Source: Psychrobacillus sp042944905
GTDB taxonomy: Bacteria; Bacillota; Bacilli; Bacillales_A; Planococcaceae
Direction: 5' to 3'
DNA length: 64,000 nt
Assembly: GCF_042944905.1 (NCBI RefSeq)
Contig: NZ_CP168496.1
Location: 1,054,001 to 1,118,000, forward strand
The first letter of the stretch is position 1, and each line of letters opens with the position of its first letter. The notes below the pieces were generated by a model. That model did not search any database. It was not told the origin of the DNA and worked only from the letters and a program-made list of their open reading frames with translations. This document shows positions 63,497 to 64,000 of this stretch, in pieces. Position numbers and translations under genes: made by a program.

Positions 63497-63596
63497 CCCT
63501 ACGAAGCATACATTTATGATAGAGCGCCTTCTTTATTTTTTCTAGTGGAAACCCTCGAGAAATATTTTACACATACGACTGTATTCAATTTTAGAG

Positions 63597-63630
63597 TCAA
63601 AAAAAACGACCAATGGTAATGGTCGTTTTC
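63597..63630 (-). terminator. Terminator of the cwlQ-like gene
   Basis: Stem AAAACGACCA / TGGTCGTTTT, and on the minus strand it is followed by a T run. Confidence 0.87.
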
Positions 63631-63633
63631 TCC

Positions 63634-64000
63634 CTATGCGTTAAAATAGTTCATGACTTTATGCACATAGTTTTGGGTTTCTTTATAAGGCGGAATGCCG
63701 TCATGCTTTTTTACAGCTCCAGGTCCAGCGTTGTAAGCAGCAAGTGCTGTTTCGACATTTCCATTGAATTGGTTGAGCATTTGGCTTAAATATTTTGCGC
63801 CGCCCATAATATTTTCTTCCGGATCAAACAGATTATTAACCCCTAAATATTTTGCTGTTCCAGGCATTAATTGCATCAATCCGGAGGCTCCAGATGTACT
63901 AACAGCAGAAGCATCAAAGTCAGATTCTTGCTTAATAACCGATGATATTAGTTTTTCAGGGATATTAAATTTTGCAGCTGCTCGCTGAATAATATCATCA
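63634..64000 (-). CDS. cwlQ: Lytic transglycosylase, CwlQ/YjbJ-like (5-prime part outside the window)
   Basis: The last 121 residues of an SLT/GEWL-type peptidoglycan lytic transglycosylase. The frame is open to the window edge: KLISSVIKQESDFDASAVS carries the catalytic Glu, followed by GASGLMQLMPGTAKYLGV and ALAAYNAGPGAV, hallmark segments of the fold. The family cleaves the MurNAc-GlcNAc bond. Position after yjbI matches B. subtilis yjbJ/cwlQ. The N-terminus, signal and start codon are not visible. Confidence 0.9.
   Translation of the reverse strand, partial: DDIIQRAAAKFNIPEKLISSVIKQESDFDASAVSTSGASGLMQLMPGTAKYLGVNNLFDPEENIMGGAKYLSQMLNQFNGNVETALAAYNAGPGAVKKHDGIPPYKETQNYVHKVMNYFNA

Overview
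This window is low-GC Gram-positive chromosome from an endospore-former of the order Bacillales. Gene content and order follow Bacillus subtilis in long blocks (secA-prfB-yvjA-cccB-ftsEX-ctpB-minJ; addBA; yisK-yisL; yitS/U/V/W; fabH-fabF-app-trpS-opp; spx-mecA-coiA-pepF-spxH-yjbI-cwlQ). Several local differences (an M23 hydrolase behind ftsEX, a ClpB without N-domain, a membrane-anchored GH13-like protein, a UPF0236/ISLre2 insertion) point to a Planococcaceae/Caryophanaceae member such as a Psychrobacillus- or Sporosarcina-like organism. The genus is an inference, not a measurement. No rRNA, tRNA or CRISPR was seen.

Layout. 0.2-3.9 kb: secA and frameshift-controlled prfB. 4.7-13.4 kb: a YitT-type membrane protein, cytochrome c551, FtsEX with a coiled-coil M23 murein hydrolase, a TlpA/ResA-like thioredoxin, CtpB protease, MinJ and CsbA, so mostly cell division and envelope functions. 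13.5-15.3 kb: AzlCD exporter (minus strand) and a TVP38 membrane protein. 16.0-24.4 kb: AddB-AddA recombination nuclease and a DUF418 membrane protein. 24.9-28.7 kb: YisK, YisL, a small membrane protein and a GH13-like pseudoenzyme. 28.8-32.3 kb: DUF3231, DegV, a Cof-type HAD phosphatase, a YitV esterase and the YitW Fe-S assembly protein. 32.4-35.4 kb: Fnr with Fe-S ligands, divergent from a CtsR-box clpB. 36.4-39.0 kb: DUF2929 and FapR-box fabH-fabF. 39.5-53.3 kb: two oligopeptide ABC transporters (app, opp) flanking T-box-controlled trpS. 53.7-61.8 kb: a putative glycosidase, then the Spx stress/competence block (spx, mecA, coiA, pepF, spxH, globin), with the redox sRNA RoxS/RsaE between pepF and spxH. 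62.0-63.5 kb: an IS element. 63.6 kb to the end: a partial CwlQ-like transglycosylase.

Functional themes. Redox and respiration regulation recurs: Fnr, RoxS under a Rex-type operator, SpxH/Spx, truncated haemoglobin, cytochrome c551 and a ResA-like protein. Proteostasis is represented by ClpB, MecA and SpxH; envelope growth by FtsEX with its M23 hydrolase, MinJ, CtpB and CwlQ; peptide uptake by App and Opp.

The least ordinary material is intergenic. Eight loci carry short-core arrays whose cores recur every 21 bp (sometimes 19 bp). Each locus has its own core, except for one pair that shares a core and one related 82-bp pair. Four loci carry copies of a roughly 100-400 bp element; three of these contain a hairpin whose arms change while pairing and loop are kept. 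Three copies of a GC-rich palindromic element are also present.
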